A stretch of DNA of 64,000 nt from Bathynomus jamesi (GCA_023014485.1 JAJOZX010000879.1:249501-313500), one strand, 5' to 3'. Shown: positions 1 through 10,841, counted from the stretch's first letter. Program-made: numbers and translations. Notes: generated by a model from the letters alone, not told the origin.

Positions 1-263
1 TGGTTTGTTTTGTGGGGAAGCTACCGTACTATAGCGTAGGTCCCGCCGCCCTAATTCTAAAACTAATTCCTACTCAGCCCTAACTCTAAAACTAATTCCT
101 ACTCAGCCCTACCTCTAAAACTAATTCTTACTCAGCCCTAACTCTAATACAATTCACTATTCAGCCCTAACTCTAATAAAATTCACTATTCAGTAACTAG
201 ACCAAATTTAAACCTAACCTAACCTACTTCACGTGAGTTGGTCTAATTCGGTTTTGCTCTAGC
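1..263 (+). other. Leader (5' untranslated region) of Gypsy-1 copy A
   Basis: This stretch precedes the gag start of copy A. It aligns with positions 5632-5820 of copy B, through a shared block around the words agctacc and ctatagc and the later cctaacctacttcacg block, so it is the internal leader between the primer-binding site and gag. The 5' LTR and primer-binding site lie upstream of the window. It contains a 29 bp minisatellite, listed separately. Confidence 0.75.
49..193. repeat. 29 bp minisatellite, five units, in Gypsy-1A leader
   Basis: Five head-to-tail units begin at 49, 78, 107, 136 and 165, each starting ccctaa/cctc and ending attcag. Units 1-3 share ctaattc-type centres; units 4-5 share attcactattcag. 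Copy B has only one to two units at the same place, so the array expanded or contracted after the copies diverged. Confidence 0.85.
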
Positions 264-2045
264 ATGTCGGTGATTGGCCATATAAGCCCCTACGAAGACA
301 ATGGGGAGGACTTCGAAGCTTATGCCACTAGGGTGAGGTTGTTTTTCGAGGCAAATTCCATTCCGGATGCTAAGAAAGTACCTACCTTTTTAACTATAAT
401 AGGCCCTAAAACGTTTGGTTTAGTTATGGACCTAGTTTCTCCTAAAGCACCGGAAACTTGCACCTATAATGAATTGGTACAGGCCCTAACCGATCACTAC
501 AAACCCCGAGTAGTTCTCATCTATGAACGTTTCAAATTTTATTCAAGGCATCAGACGGGAAATGAAAGCATTGCAGAGTTTGTTGCAGGAATAAAAAGCC
601 ATAGCCGTACGTGTAAATTTGGGGACAAATTAGATGAAATGCTAAGAGATAGGTTTGTAATGGGTCTCAAAGAGGAGTCTACCCAGAGAGCCCTATTAGC
701 CATACAGGACCTAACTTTTAGTCAGGCTGTAGAAATAGCTACGGCTAGAGAAGCAGCTGCTAAAGATGTTAGAGCTTTTGGAAATCATAGTAGTAAAGCC
801 CAACACGTAAATAGCTTTAAATCTTCTAGGCCTGGCAGACCTAACGAGCCTACTAGACAGGCAAATAAAAGGTATGAGGCGAATATGACTAAGCCTACTA
901 ATTCTACTAAGCCTTCCAAGCCATGTACAGGGTGTGGAAAACACCATTGGAAGAAAGATTGCCCTTTTAAAGAAGCAGTTTGCCGAAACTGTAGTAAAAT
1001 AGGCCACATAGCTAAAGTGTGTTATTCAAAGAAAACAAAGGGTGAAAATTCTAATTTTAACATTTCTAGTATAAATCCTCAAAAGGGAAATACTTCGAAC
1101 ATTGGAGTGGAGTACCTATTCTATGAGCAGCAAAGTGGGGAAAATACAGGCCCATATATTGTAGAGGTAGGCCTAGATGGAATTACAGTTCCTCTAGAAT
1201 TGGATACGGGTGCTGCCCGGACGGTCATGTCCAAGGTAGTTTTTGATAAGATTTTCAAAAACACACCTAAACTACATGCATCTAAAACAATTTTGAAGAA
1301 GTACGGTGACATACAAATACCTATTTGTGGAGAAGCATACGTCACAGTTACACTTAACCAGAAAACTTTGTCTCATCCCTTAACCCTTTTAGTGGTGGAT
1401 GAGCAAGGGCCTACTCTACTAGGCCGTGATTGGATTGATGCTTTGGAAATGCCAATTGACAAAATCTTGCCAAGGGGTCAGGCAGATGTGCATACACTTT
1501 CATATCCATCTGACATAGACTCATTGTTAAGGGAGTTTTCTTCTATTTTTGGGCCTGAAGTAGGCAACCTAAAAGGCCATCAGGTCTGCATAGAAGTAGA
1601 TCCTAATGTAACTCCGAAATTTTGTAAGGCTCGTTCAATTGCGCATGCACTGCGGGAGAAGGTAGATTTAGAAATTGACAGGCTGCTAAAAGATAAAATT
1701 ATTGAACCAGTCACACACGCTAAGTGGGCTGCCCCAGTAGTTCCTGTACTAAAACCGGACAAGTCCGTGCGGTTATGCGGGGATTACCGTTTAACAGCAA
1801 ATAGAGCCGTCCTTCTAGATTGCTATCCTATACCCAAGCCTGATGAATTATTTAGCTCTCTTGCTGGGGGAAAATATTTCACAAAACTCGATATGTCCCA
1901 AGCCTATGCTCAACTAAGTTTAGATGAAAACTCTAAAGAATTAACTATCATAAATACGCACCGAGGCCTATATAAGTACAATAGGCTATGCTATGGAATA
2001 GCATCGGCTCCAGGTATTTTCAGAGGACAATGGACCAAGTTCTAG
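264..2045 (+). pseudogene. gag-pol: Gypsy-1A gag, protease and N-terminal reverse transcriptase
   Basis: This open frame of 593 codons starts at the ATG of MSVIGHISPYEDN; copy B has the matching start at 6503. The gag part is followed by two CCHC knuckles near residues 221-255 (CX2CX3HX4C, then CX2CX4HX4C), which bind RNA during particle assembly. A retropepsin site LDTGA lies near residue 313, and the RT fingers/palm start near residue 497 with RLCGDYR. The frame ends early in the RT palm after SAPGIF. Just before the break a T run is one base shorter than in copy B, and the RT continues in another frame from about 2020. Family-based function: capsid, polyprotein processing and cDNA synthesis. 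Whether the break is real or a sequencing artefact cannot be decided here. Confidence 0.9.
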
Positions 2046-2797
2046 GTCACATTCCAGGGGTACTTTGCTTTCTAGATGATGTCCTCATTTCAGGTTCGAC
2101 TAAAAAAGAACACCTAACTAGATTAACCACGGTTCTAAAAAGACTCCGGGATGCTGGACTTAAGCTAAAGAGAGAAAAGTGTTCATGGGTCACTAACGAG
2201 GTTTCATATTTAGGGTTCCGCATAGATGCCTCAGGCATTCATCCAACGGTGGATAAACTAGAAGCAATAGAAAAGGCACCACCTCCACAAAACATCACAC
2301 AGTTACAAGCTTATTTAGGTCTCCTAAACTTTTATAGGAAATTTTTGCCTAATGCATCGACTTTCCTTGAACCCCTGAATAAGCTATTACGATCTGGGGA
2401 ACAGTGGAGATGGGAGAAAACTCAAAAGGAAGCATTTGAGGCTTCCAAGGACGTACTACTAAAGTCCACTCTCCTAGTGCATTATGATCCTAAACTTCCT
2501 CTCGTAGTTTCAGCAGACAGCAGTTCTTATGGAATTGGGGCAGTGTTATCTCACCACATTGATGGTGTAGATAGGCCTATCTGTTTTGCTTCTAGAACAC
2601 TAACTGAGACGGAAAGACGATATGCACAAGTGGAACGTGAAGCATTAGCCTTAGTATTTGCAGTAAAAAAATTTCATTTCTATCTATGGGGTCATGAATT
2701 TAAACTAATTACTGACCATAAGCCTCTCTTAGGTTTATTTTCACCTAATAAAATATTCCAGTTATGGCCTCAGGTAGGATTCAACGATGGGCACTGA
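2010..2797 (+). pseudogene. pol: Gypsy-1A reverse transcriptase palm and RNase H
   Basis: This is the middle pol segment; the frame is open from 1988 but homology starts near 2010. The RT catalytic box is CFLDDVLIS (the F/Y-x-D-D motif), followed by a thumb/connection ending in LGLLNFYRKF and a Ty3-type RNase H with SADSSSYGIGAVL, ERRYAQVEREALA and LITDHKPL. The frame ends shortly after DHKPL. An A run just upstream is one base shorter than in copy B, and homology continues from 2764 in the next frame. It is flanked by the gag-PR-RT segment and the integrase segment of the same element. Broken at both ends; expression as one polyprotein is impossible as written. Confidence 0.88.
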
Positions 2798-4209
2798 TTC
2801 TACAAGCCTATAAATTTGACTTAGTACATCGGTCAGGTAAACTTCTAGCTACGGCTGATGCGCTAAGTAGGTTGCCCTTAGAAAATCCAAATGATTGTGT
2901 ACCTATACCTACAGAATGGGTTCACTTGGTGGAGTTTTTGGAATCCACTCCAGTATCTGCAGTACAAATAGAGCAGTGGACAAAATCAGACCCTATTCTG
3001 TCTAGGGTCATCCATTTCTGCTCAGTTGGTTGGCCTACTAAGGTTGAGAGTGAATTACAGCCTTTTATTCAGCGTCAGTCTGGCCTCTCTATTCAAAATG
3101 GCTGTCTCTTATGGGGCCACAGAGTGATTATTCCAAATAAAGGCAGGTCGAATTTAGTGAAGGAACTTCACGCTGAACACATGGGCGCAACAAAAATGAA
3201 AGAGCTGGCGAGAGCTTATTTCTGGTGGCCTGGTTTAGATGGAGAACTCGAATCATTGGTTCGTTCCTGTCAAAGCTGCCTAGAGAACAGAAATCTCCCA
3301 AGGAAAAGTCCACTTCATCCTTGGGAATGGCCTACTATACCGTGGCATAGGATCCATGTTGACTATGCAGGTCCTATAAATAATATTTATTTCCTAGTCA
3401 TGGTGGACGCCTACTCTAAGTGGGTGGAAATTTTTCCAACCACTTCCACGACTTCGGGTGTAACGATTCGCTTACTCCGTTCAGTTTTCGCTCGATGGGG
3501 TTTACCCGTAGTCCTGGTTTCCGACAATGGTACTTGTTTTACCAGTGAGGAATTTCGTTCCTTCGTCCACCTAAATGGCATTAGACATGTCCGGTCTAGT
3601 GTTTTCCACCCATCTACTAACGGTCTCGCGGAAAACATGGTCCGTACTTTCAAGTCGGCCTTGCGTCATTCTCGTGGGGAGGAAATGCAAGTGGTGTTGG
3701 ATAAATTTTTGTTTAAATATCGAATAACACCACACACCACGACAGGGGTGTCTCCCTCTAAACTTCTGATTGGCGGGGGAATTCGTTCAGTTTTTGATTT
3801 GTTACGTCCAAACGAAATGTTACAACAACGAGTTTTACGCCATCAGGAAAAACAGAAGTTGTACCACGACACTAAAAGAGGGAGAGTTCTAGAAGCGAAA
3901 CCTAATGATCCAGTTGTGATTCGCAACTATGGGGCTGGACCAAAATGGGTTCCTGCAACTGTGCAGGAGAGAACGGGCCCTGTTTCCTTCAAGTGCCAAC
4001 TAGAAGATGGTCGTTCTATTAAACGCCATCAGGACCAGATATGGGAACGGGAAGTGCAGAAGGACCAGAGTCTTCCGGAAGAGAGAACTGATCCTCCGGA
4101 AAATGGTTCAACTTGCCCGCCTATACAGGTTGCACCTGATCCTACTACATCAACCCCGCTCCGCAGGTCGTCTAGGGTCCCTCATCCCCCTGACAGACTA
4201 AACTTGTAG
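2764..4209 (+). CDS. pol: Gypsy-1A RNase H end and integrase
   Basis: This frame of 481 codons begins inside the RNase H/linker (DLVHRSGK, ADALSRLP) and is integrase from about residue 130. The HHCC zinc domain has HAEHMGATKM and CQSCL. The catalytic core shows D in WHRIHVDYAGP, D in VVLVSDNGTCF and E in NGLAENMVRTFKSAL, i.e. the D,D-35-E triad of retroviral-type integrases. A basic, proline-rich C-terminus ends at the stop that overlaps the LTR. Its role in the family is joining element cDNA to host DNA in the nucleus. The module itself is open from end to end; only its link to upstream pol is broken. It serves as the reference for locating the insertions in copy B. Confidence 0.9.
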   Translation: MASGRIQRWALILQAYKFDLVHRSGKLLATADALSRLPLENPNDCVPIPTEWVHLVEFLESTPVSAVQIEQWTKSDPILSRVIHFCSVGWPTKVESELQPFIQRQSGLSIQNGCLLWGHRVIIPNKGRSNLVKELHAEHMGATKMKELARAYFWWPGLDGELESLVRSCQSCLENRNLPRKSPLHPWEWPTIPWHRIHVDYAGPINNIYFLVMVDAYSKWVEIFPTTSTTSGVTIRLLRSVFARWGLPVVLVSDNGTCFTSEEFRSFVHLNGIRHVRSSVFHPSTNGLAENMVRTFKSALRHSRGEEMQVVLDKFLFKYRITPHTTTGVSPSKLLIGGGIRSVFDLLRPNEMLQQRVLRHQEKQKLYHDTKRGRVLEAKPNDPVVIRNYGAGPKWVPATVQERTGPVSFKCQLEDGRSIKRHQDQIWEREVQKDQSLPEERTDPPENGSTCPPIQVAPDPTTSTPLRRSSRVPHPPDRLNL

Positions 4210-4710
4210 GGGAGGAGTGAGGTGACGTGTATGTATATATAGTACATAGTCTAAAAGTCACTAAAGAGTAAATATCACTAAATCTAAGCTGAATGGCAAG
4301 ACGAAGCCATAAACGAACCAACGGGCTGTTCGTATTGCTTTGGTCTGGCCTAGACATGTTTTTTCCTATCTGACCTAATCTTTGGTGCTGAGTAAAATTA
4401 GGTGATGAATCTAAGGTAACAAATCGGGTAGGAAGTTGTTCGTACTTAAGTATAGTTAGGGGTAATGTCTATAGCTTCTAAATTGGTAATGTAAGAGAGA
4501 GTTAGGTAGGCTGTTGTGGGACACAGGAATAAAACGGTAGGCTTCAAGGAATACCTAATTCAACGCACCGGTAAGTGCTTTTGATTGTTTGCTAGAACCT
4601 AAGTAACCTAACTGGGGTGTCTACCCCACGCTATCACACTTCTAAAATGACTAATTTGTGATTAGGTTGAGTGGTCTAATTATTATGTCAGTTAGGAGTA
4701 ATGTCTATAG

Positions 4711-5394
4711 CAGTGGCGAACCTTTTTTGCTGGCGGGTCATTTTTGTTACTTTTGATTTAAAAAAAAACGAAATTGGGTCACAATAATTTATTTACTTAC
4801 TATTTTTAGTGAGAAACGTGTTGAATTTTAACTGCTATTATTTTGATCCGAGGTTTATATTTAGTTGTCTTTAGTCTCACACATGCAGGACTCATATCTG
4901 TGCCAAGGCGATTCCTAGTGGTGGATTTAACGAAATTCATGGAGGAAAACAACTGTTTACATGGATAAGATGAACCAGACAGTGTTAGCAGAGCTAATGC
5001 TAGCTTTTTCATTGATGCAAAAGAATTTGGTAAAGAGTTCCATTCTGCAAGAATAAGATTCTCTACTCTTTCTACTGATTGTTGTTCTCTGGTTACACCC
5101 AAAATTGACAACTCCAATTTCTTTTCTTTTAACTTCAGATTAAGTTCAATAAATTTAGTCTTCCATACTGCACTTTCTTGGAAGTTAACTAATTCCATAC
5201 GTATACTATACGTTTAAAAACGTTTCAATGTGTATCAGCTGTTTATTTCGGTGGGAGAATAAAATAATTTTAAAACTGTAAGGCAGAAAATATTAAAGGT
5301 TAGTCATATTTTATTTAAATAAGAGCTCGCGGGTCACTAAAAATTGCCTCGTGGGTCAGTACTTGACCCGCGGGTCAGTGGTTCGCCATCACTG
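4711..5394 (-). mobile_element. Non-autonomous hAT element (684 bp) in the Gypsy-1 LTR
   Basis: The ends are inverted: CAGTGGCGAACC at the left and GGTTCGCCATCACTG at the right. It is flanked by 8 bp repeats gTCTATAG (4703-4710) and aTCTATAG (5395-5402), 7/8 identical, as expected for a hAT target duplication. Subterminal GGGTCA motifs recur near both ends. It carries the 3' part of a transposase gene on the minus strand. Confidence 0.88.
4806..5198 (-). pseudogene. C-terminal hAT transposase remnant
   Basis: A 130-codon minus-strand frame inside the 684 bp hAT element. It contains LALALLTLSGSSYPCKQLFSS followed by MNFVKSTTRNRLG, which matches the hAT C-terminal dimerisation region, and the segment before it is a charged helix-rich stretch (KLKEKKLELS, VERVENLILAEW). 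The N-terminal DNA-binding and catalytic parts are absent, so it cannot be a working transposase. By family it resembles the ZBED5/EPM2AIP1-like group of hAT proteins, which is my recollection rather than a search result. It most likely survives as a passenger of a deletion derivative. Confidence 0.75.
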
Positions 5395-5563
5395 ATCTAT
5401 AGCTTCTAATTTAGTAAATTAGGACTAAGTTGGTGGAGGTTGTTTGACGCTGGCACAAATGGTAGGCCCGAAAGAAGATCTAAATCAAAGCACCTATAAG
5501 TACCTTTTATGTTTATTTGCTAACCTAATACGTAGCGGGGTCTAATACCACCACGTTATTACA

Positions 5564-5821
5564 CTTGGCGACGAGGATGGGATTTTGTTTGGAAAATTGG
5601 ATGTAGCCTAGCCTAGTGTGGGTAGTTCGATTTGGTTGGCTCGTATCGGTAAGCTACCTTGCTATAGCTTAGGTCCCTCCAGCCAAACTCTAATACTAAT
5701 TCGTATTCAGTACTAACTCTATTGCAATTTCCTATTCAGCCCTATCTGGCAAGTGTACTTGATCAAATTAAAACCCTACCTAACCTACTTCACGTTATTT
5801 GGCCTAAATTGGTTTTGTTCA
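5564..5821 (+). other. Gypsy-1B primer-binding site and leader
   Basis: TTGGCGACGAGGATGG directly follows the LTR end, the position of a tRNA primer-binding site; the tRNA identity is not assigned. The following leader aligns with 1-230 of copy A but holds fewer minisatellite units. Confidence 0.7.
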
Positions 5822-6497
5822 TGGTATGGAAAACTGATACGTGTAGGTAGTTGGGAGGTAACGAAAATGGTCCACTGAGTAGGTAGGTAGTTAATCTAAC
5901 AATTATTAAACTCTTTTTATGTCAATAACTGGGTGGATGAAACCAATTGGTTGCTCACCAGAGTTATTCTCCACACTAGTATTTATATACTGTGTGAAGC
6001 GTGCTCGGTAGTAAACATACACTACCGATCAACCAACCAACAGAAAGGACGCTGGTGGAAAAAAGCCGGGGAGAACAAGGAACTTGAAGGAAGAACGGCA
6101 TGGAGAACGAAGAGGCTTGAAAACAGAAAAAGATCCCCACCAGCAAGTGCGCTCAAAACCAAGACCAAAGAGAAGAGGGACTGTCTAATAACACTCAGTA
6201 AGTGATCAGTTATGTTTTTGAACCCCAGTTTGGGGATTGACCTATAAGCTAGGTCAGTTAAATTAGGCCTACATTGTGGTCTAAGACTTAGCATCAACTC
6301 AACCTTAGCATCAACTTACCCTAACCTAATTTGGTGAGGAATCCTACTATGGACCTCAATTTACTCTGCCCGCTCTACACCACTTCCGGAATCTCTAGGC
6401 TGACCCCTACAAGGCTAGGCTTAACCTACTCTATAGTTAGACTGGAGATATTGGGGTGGGTTAATTGGGGACCAATTCATACAGAGTATTTTTCACA
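5822..6497 (+). repeat. Solo LTR of the Pao-2 family inserted in the Gypsy-1B leader
   Basis: This block aligns with the LTR at 43766-44494, sharing the atggaaaactga start, the tgtcaataactgggtggatgaaacc stretch, the atcaaccaacc stretch and the end ccaattcatacagag...tttttcaca. Copy A lacks it at the same position, so it is an insertion. No internal Pao sequence follows, so it is a solo LTR, normally formed by LTR-LTR recombination. I see no clean 5 bp target duplication, so the outer boundaries are approximate. Confidence 0.8.
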
Positions 6498-6502
6498 ATA
6501 GC

Positions 6503-7320
6503 ATGTCGGTGATTGGCTATGTAAATCCCTACGAAGACTCTGAGGAGGACTTCGAAGCTTATGCCACTCGGGTGAAATTGTTTTTCGAGGTAAATTCTAT
6601 TCCCAATGCAATAGGTCCTAAAACTTTTAACTTAGTCAAGGACCTAGTTGCTCCTAAAGCACCGGAAACTTGCACCTACAGTGAACTGGTACATACCCTA
6701 ACCAATCATTACAAACAACGAGTGGTTCTCATCTATGAACGTTTTAAATTTTATTCTAGGGATCAGACTGCTAATAAAAGCATTACAGAGTTTGTTGCGG
6801 GTATAAAAGCCTATGCCCGTACTTGTAATTTTGGAGATAAACTAGACGAAATGCAAAGAGACAGGTTTGTAATGGGTCTCAAAGAGGAGTCTACCCAGAA
6901 CCTATTAGCTATGCCGGACCTAACTTTGTCAGGCTGTAAAAATAGCTGCGGCTAGAGAAGCAGCCGCTAAAAATGTTAGAGCTTTTGGCAGTCACACTAG
7001 TAAGGCCCAACAAGTAAATAGCTTTAAATCTTTTAGGCCTGGCAGACCTAATGAGCCTACTAGACAAACTAATAAAAAGTATGCTGCAAATGCTACTAAA
7101 CCTACTAATCCGAACGCTAAACAGGAGAGAAAGCCTTCCAAGCCATGTACTGGGTGTGGAAAACACCATTGGAAGAAGGACTGTCGTTTTGAAGAAGCAG
7201 TTTGCCGAAATTGTAGTAAAATAGGCCACATAGCTAAAGTTCGTTTAAAAAAAAAGGTGAAAATTCTAATTATAACATTTCTAGTGGTAATCCTCCAAAT
7301 GGAAAGACTTCCAACATTGG
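6503..7320 (+). pseudogene. gag: Gypsy-1B gag remnant
   Basis: It starts at MSVIGYVNPYEDS, matching copy A. It lacks about nine residues present in copy A after NSIP and loses frame near 6950. The zinc-knuckle region follows in another frame around 7142-7245, still showing CTGCGKHHWKKDC and CRNCSKIGH. The third cysteine region is damaged by a deletion near 7240. By family it is the RNA-binding capsid protein; here it cannot be translated as one chain. The Pao-type solo LTR ends immediately before its start codon. Confidence 0.85.
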
Positions 7321-7321
7321 A

Positions 7322-8715
7322 GTGGAATACCTATTTAATGAGCAGCAAAGTGGTGATAATACAGGTCCATATATTTTAGATGTAAACCTAAATGGAATTA
7401 GGCCTACAGTTCCTCTAGAACTAGATAGAGGTGATGCCCGAAATGTCATGTCTAAAACAGTTTTTGACAAAACTTTCAAAAAGACACCTAAACTACACGA
7501 ATCTAAATCAATACTAAAAATATATGGTAGCATACAAATACCTATTTGTGGAGAAGCCTACATCACAGTTACACTTAAGAAAACTTTACCTCATTCCTTA
7601 ACCATTTTAGTGGTGGATGAGCAAGGGCCTACTCTACTAGGCCGTGATTGGATCGATGCCTTGAAATTGCATATTGACAAAATTTTGCAAAAGAGTCGGG
7701 CAGATGTGCATACACTCACGTATCTATCTGACATAGATTCATTGTTAATGGAGTTTTTTCCTGTTTTCGGACCTGAAGTAGGCAAACTAAAAAACCATCA
7801 GGTCTGTATAGAGGTAGACCCTAATGTAACTCCAAAATTTTGTAAGGCTCGCCAAATTGCATTGTGGTCTTGTGGGAGAAAGTAGATTTAGAAATTGATA
7901 GACTGCTCAAAGATAAAATTATCGAACCAGTCACACGCCAAGTGGGCTGCCTCCGTAGATCCTGTACTACAACTCGACAGACAATTCAGTGCGTTTATAT
8001 GGGGATTACCGTTTAACAGCAAAGTTGCAAAGAGAGCAGTTCTTCTAGACTGCTACCCTATACCCAAGACTGATGAATTATTTAGCTCTCTTGCAGGGGG
8101 TAAATATTTCACAAAACTAGATATGTCACAACTCAGAAGCCTATGCTCAACTAAGTTTAGACGAAAATTGTAAAGAGCTAACTACGAGTATCATAAGTAC
8201 GCATCGAGGCCTATATGGGTACAATAGGCTATGCTATGGAATAGCATCAATTCCGGGTAGTTTTCAGAGAACAATGGACCAAGTTCTAGGTCACATTCCG
8301 GGTGCACTTTGTTTTCTAGATGACGTCCTCATTTCAGGTTTATCTAAAAAAGAACACCTAACGAAATTAACAACAGTTCTAAAAAGACTCCGGGATGCCG
8401 GACTTAAAATAAAAAAAAGAAAAGTGTTCTTGGGTCACAAATGAGGTTTCGTATTTGGGTTCCGCATAAATGCCTCGGGCATTCATTTAACGGTGGATAA
8501 ACTAGAAACAATAAAAATGCACCATCTCAAAACATCACGCAGTGACAAGCTTATTTAGGTCTCCTAAACTTTTACAGGAAATTTTGGCTAATGCATCGAC
8601 TTGCCTTGAACCCCTAAATAAGTTATTACGATCTGAGCAACAGTGGAGATGGGAGAAAACCCAAAAGGAAGCATTTGAGGCTTCCAAGGACGTACTATGA
8701 AAGTTCACTTTCCTA
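7322..8715 (+). pseudogene. pol: Gypsy-1B protease and reverse transcriptase remnant
   Basis: The open frame at 7322-7885 corresponds to the copy A protease region, but the active-site motif reads LDRGDA instead of LDTGAA, so Thr and the following Ala have changed. The RT region continues in pieces through 7895-8173 (KYFTKLDMS) and about 8210-8700. It still shows the CFLDDVLIS box near 8310, with several small insertions, deletions and a tga stop near 8698. Catalytically dead as written. Its value is as an aligned sister that shows which copy A breaks are private to copy A. Confidence 0.85.
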
Positions 8716-9695
8716 GTGCATTATGATCCTAAACTTCCTCTCGTAGTTTCAGCAGATAGCAGTTCTTATGGAATTGGGGCAGTGTTATCTCACCACATTG
8801 ATGGTGTAGATAGGCCTATCTGTTTTGCTTCTAGAACACTAACTGAGACTGAAAGACGATATGCACAACTTGAACGCGAAGCCTTAGCGTTAGTATTTGC
8901 AGTAAAGGAATTTCATTTCTATCTATGGGGTTATAAATTTAAATTAATTATTTTCACCTAATAAAAATATTCCAGTTATGGCCTCAGATAGGATTCAACG
9001 ATGGGCACTTATTCTACAAGCCTGTAAATTTGACTTAGTACATCGGTGAGGCAAACTGCTAGGTGCGGCTGATGTTCTAAATTGGTTGCCCTTAGAAAAT
9101 CCAAATGATTTGATTCTATACCTACAGAATGGGTTCACTTGGTAGAGTTTTCGGACTCCACTCTAGTGACTGCAGTACAGATAGAGCTGTGGACCAAATC
9201 AGACCCTTTCTGTTTAGGGTCATCCATTACTACTAAGTTGGTTGGCCTACTAAGGTTGAAAGTGAATTACAGCCTTTTCATCAACGTCAGTCTGGACTCT
9301 CGATCCAAAATGGCTGTCTCTTTTCTTTTGGGGTCACAGAGTAATAATTCCGAATGAAGGCAGGTCGAATTTAGTGAAGGAACTTCATACTGAACACATA
9401 GGTGCAACAAAAATGAAAGAGCTGGCGAGAGCTTATTTCTGGTGGCCCGGTCGAGATGGAGAACTCAAATCAATGGTTCGTTCCTGTCAAAACTGCCTAG
9501 AGAACAGAGATCTACCAAAGAAAAGTCCACTATATCTTTGGGAATGACCTACTATACCTTGGCATAGGATCCATGTTGATTATGCAGGTCCTATAAATAA
9601 TATCTATTTTCTAGTCATTTTGGACGCCTACTCTAAGTGGGTGGAAAATTTTCCACCACTTCCACGGCTTCGGGTGTTACCATTCGCTTACTCCG
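8716..9695 (+). pseudogene. pol: Gypsy-1B RNase H and N-terminal integrase remnant
   Basis: The frame at 8716-8961 keeps the RNase H signature SADSSSYGIGAVL. A deletion of roughly 24 bases near 8950 removes the ITDHKPL motif. From 9139 the linker and integrase zinc domain follow in broken frames (EHIGATKMKELARAYFWWPG in the region near 9395-9450, then HVDYAGP near 9575). The match stops at CTCCG 9691-9695, where Pao-1 is inserted, and resumes at 25787. Confidence 0.85.
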
Positions 9696-10296
9696 TGTTA
9701 TTTTTTATTTTAGTGGGTTCAGAATCCCAGCTGAGCCGTGAACGGCCAAGCTCTGAAGGGCCAGTTTAACCTACAGCCCAAGTTAAGCTACACTAAAAAC
9801 TTACGGACTTGGAGGTCCTATTAGGTCCTACCTCAGGGTTGCTGACTCGATGTAGGCCTACCTTAGGCCTCAGTTGCATAAAATTAAGATAAAAAACAAA
9901 AGGGGCACTATTTATAGTCTTCTTTCTAAACCTTGCAACAACAACACAACCTGCACCATTGCACGATGCAACAATCTTGTATCTAAATAACCAAACTGAA
10001 TTGAAAGAAAGCTCTCTATAAGACCACGCCCTGTAAGTGCCGCATTCAACAAACAAGTAGAAAAGACGCGCAGTGCCCCTCAAAAATGATGCCACAAGAG
10101 TGCCCAAACAATGATGCCACAAGAGCCCAAAAATGCTAGCTCTAAATTAAGTGAATTTTTCACTAACCTTACAATTATGAGATGGATATATATATACACC
10201 TTAACTTAATATATACAAGCAATGCTGCATCAATCAGCTTAGTCATCATATCGCCTTGGGACAACAATGGCTCTTCCTCTTCTAGATTTTCTAACA
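9696..10296 (-). repeat. Pao-1 LTR (3' LTR by element orientation)
   Basis: 601 bp, TG to CA. It is longer than the partner LTR at 25224-25786 because of an extra stretch near 9988-10018 and a duplicated gatgccacaagag unit near 10085-10120. It contains (TA)n near 10186. Confidence 0.88.
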
Positions 10297-10841
10297 CTCC
10301 CCACCGAAGAGGCATTGTTGTTATTACCTTCTGCAAGTTTAGCCAAGCCTTCTCCATGAGACTGTAACTCAAATGTTTCATCTTGACTATCCGTGTTTTT
10401 GCTGATTTCTAAAGCATAGAGTTTTTGTATAGGTCTCTTTAATTTTCCTCCTGAAGTCTTTACCAGTGCAGACCTAACTAAATTGTCTTTGCCAACAAAT
10501 AACTCTTCAATTATGCCAAGTTTTCAGCATTGCCTTGGTCTTTCATCCCCAATCATTACCACTTCTCCCACCGTGATACAATTTGCATTGGAGCCCTTTA
10601 CATTGCCTGATGGGTAATAATTGAATTCTGGCAAGTATTCCATCTGCCACCTCTTCCATAACTGATCTTGTAGCTCTTCAAGGTACTTGAACCTTCTGGT
10701 TAACTCTTCTTGAGTGCTCTGGATAGGCTGTAAGTCTTCTGGCAAACTGGGGCTTGATGTTAATCGTTTACCACAAATAAAATGATTTGGTGTCAATGGC
10801 TCTGATCCTGCATACTGTTATAAACAAAGGTGATAGGCCTG
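10297..10841 (-). pseudogene. pol: Pao-1 integrase C-terminal region
   Basis: On the minus strand the open frame at 10796-10524 starts MTPNHFICGKRLTSSP and continues RFKYLEELQDQLWKRW and YLPEFNYYP. This is the conserved post-integrase domain of BEL/Pao pol (DUF5641-like), followed by VGEVVMIGDERPR. It joins directly to the integrase segment at 15809-16171 once Gypsy-2 is removed: EAMMNS there is followed here by RPITFVYN. The region 10297-10523 is the end of pol and the 3' untranslated part, with further pol-like residues in broken frames. Confidence 0.85.

Larger units (their letters stand above)
1..5563 (+). mobile_element. Gypsy-1 copy A: Ty3/Gypsy LTR retrotransposon, 5' end off-window
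   Basis: The order is leader, gag with two zinc knuckles, retropepsin, reverse transcriptase, RNase H, integrase, then an LTR starting TGTAGGGG at 4205 and ending GTTATTACA at 5563. PR-RT-RH-IN order is diagnostic of Ty3/Gypsy. The pol stop codon at 4207-4209 overlaps the first bases of the LTR. The LTR is followed directly by the primer-binding site of copy B, so the two copies form a tandem sharing one LTR. Confidence 0.9.
4205..5563 (+). repeat. Gypsy-1 LTR shared by copies A and B, split by a hAT insertion
   Basis: It starts TGTAGGGGAGG and ends GTTATTACA, followed by a primer-binding-type sequence. Without the 684 bp hAT element and one target copy it would be about 667 bp. A truncated relative lies at 28512-28888. 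Inside the LTR the motif GTTAGGRGTAATGTCTATAGCTTCTAA occurs twice, around 4456 and 4691 (the second interrupted by the hAT), suggesting an internal duplication. The relative at 28512 has only the later unit. Confidence 0.85.

Noticed and set aside
215..230. cctaacctaacctaac-like telomere motif (arthropod TTAGG)
   Set aside because: Only about three units within a retrotransposon leader; CCTAA words recur through this family by composition.
4205..4357. Possible promoter elements in the Gypsy-1 LTR (tatatata near 4231)
   Set aside because: TATA-like words are too frequent in this AT-rich DNA to call a promoter without other evidence.
5933..6205. MDETNWLLTRVILHTSIY frame, also at 43881
   Set aside because: It lies inside the Pao-2-type LTR in both places; explained by LTR identity, and the frames diverge downstream.
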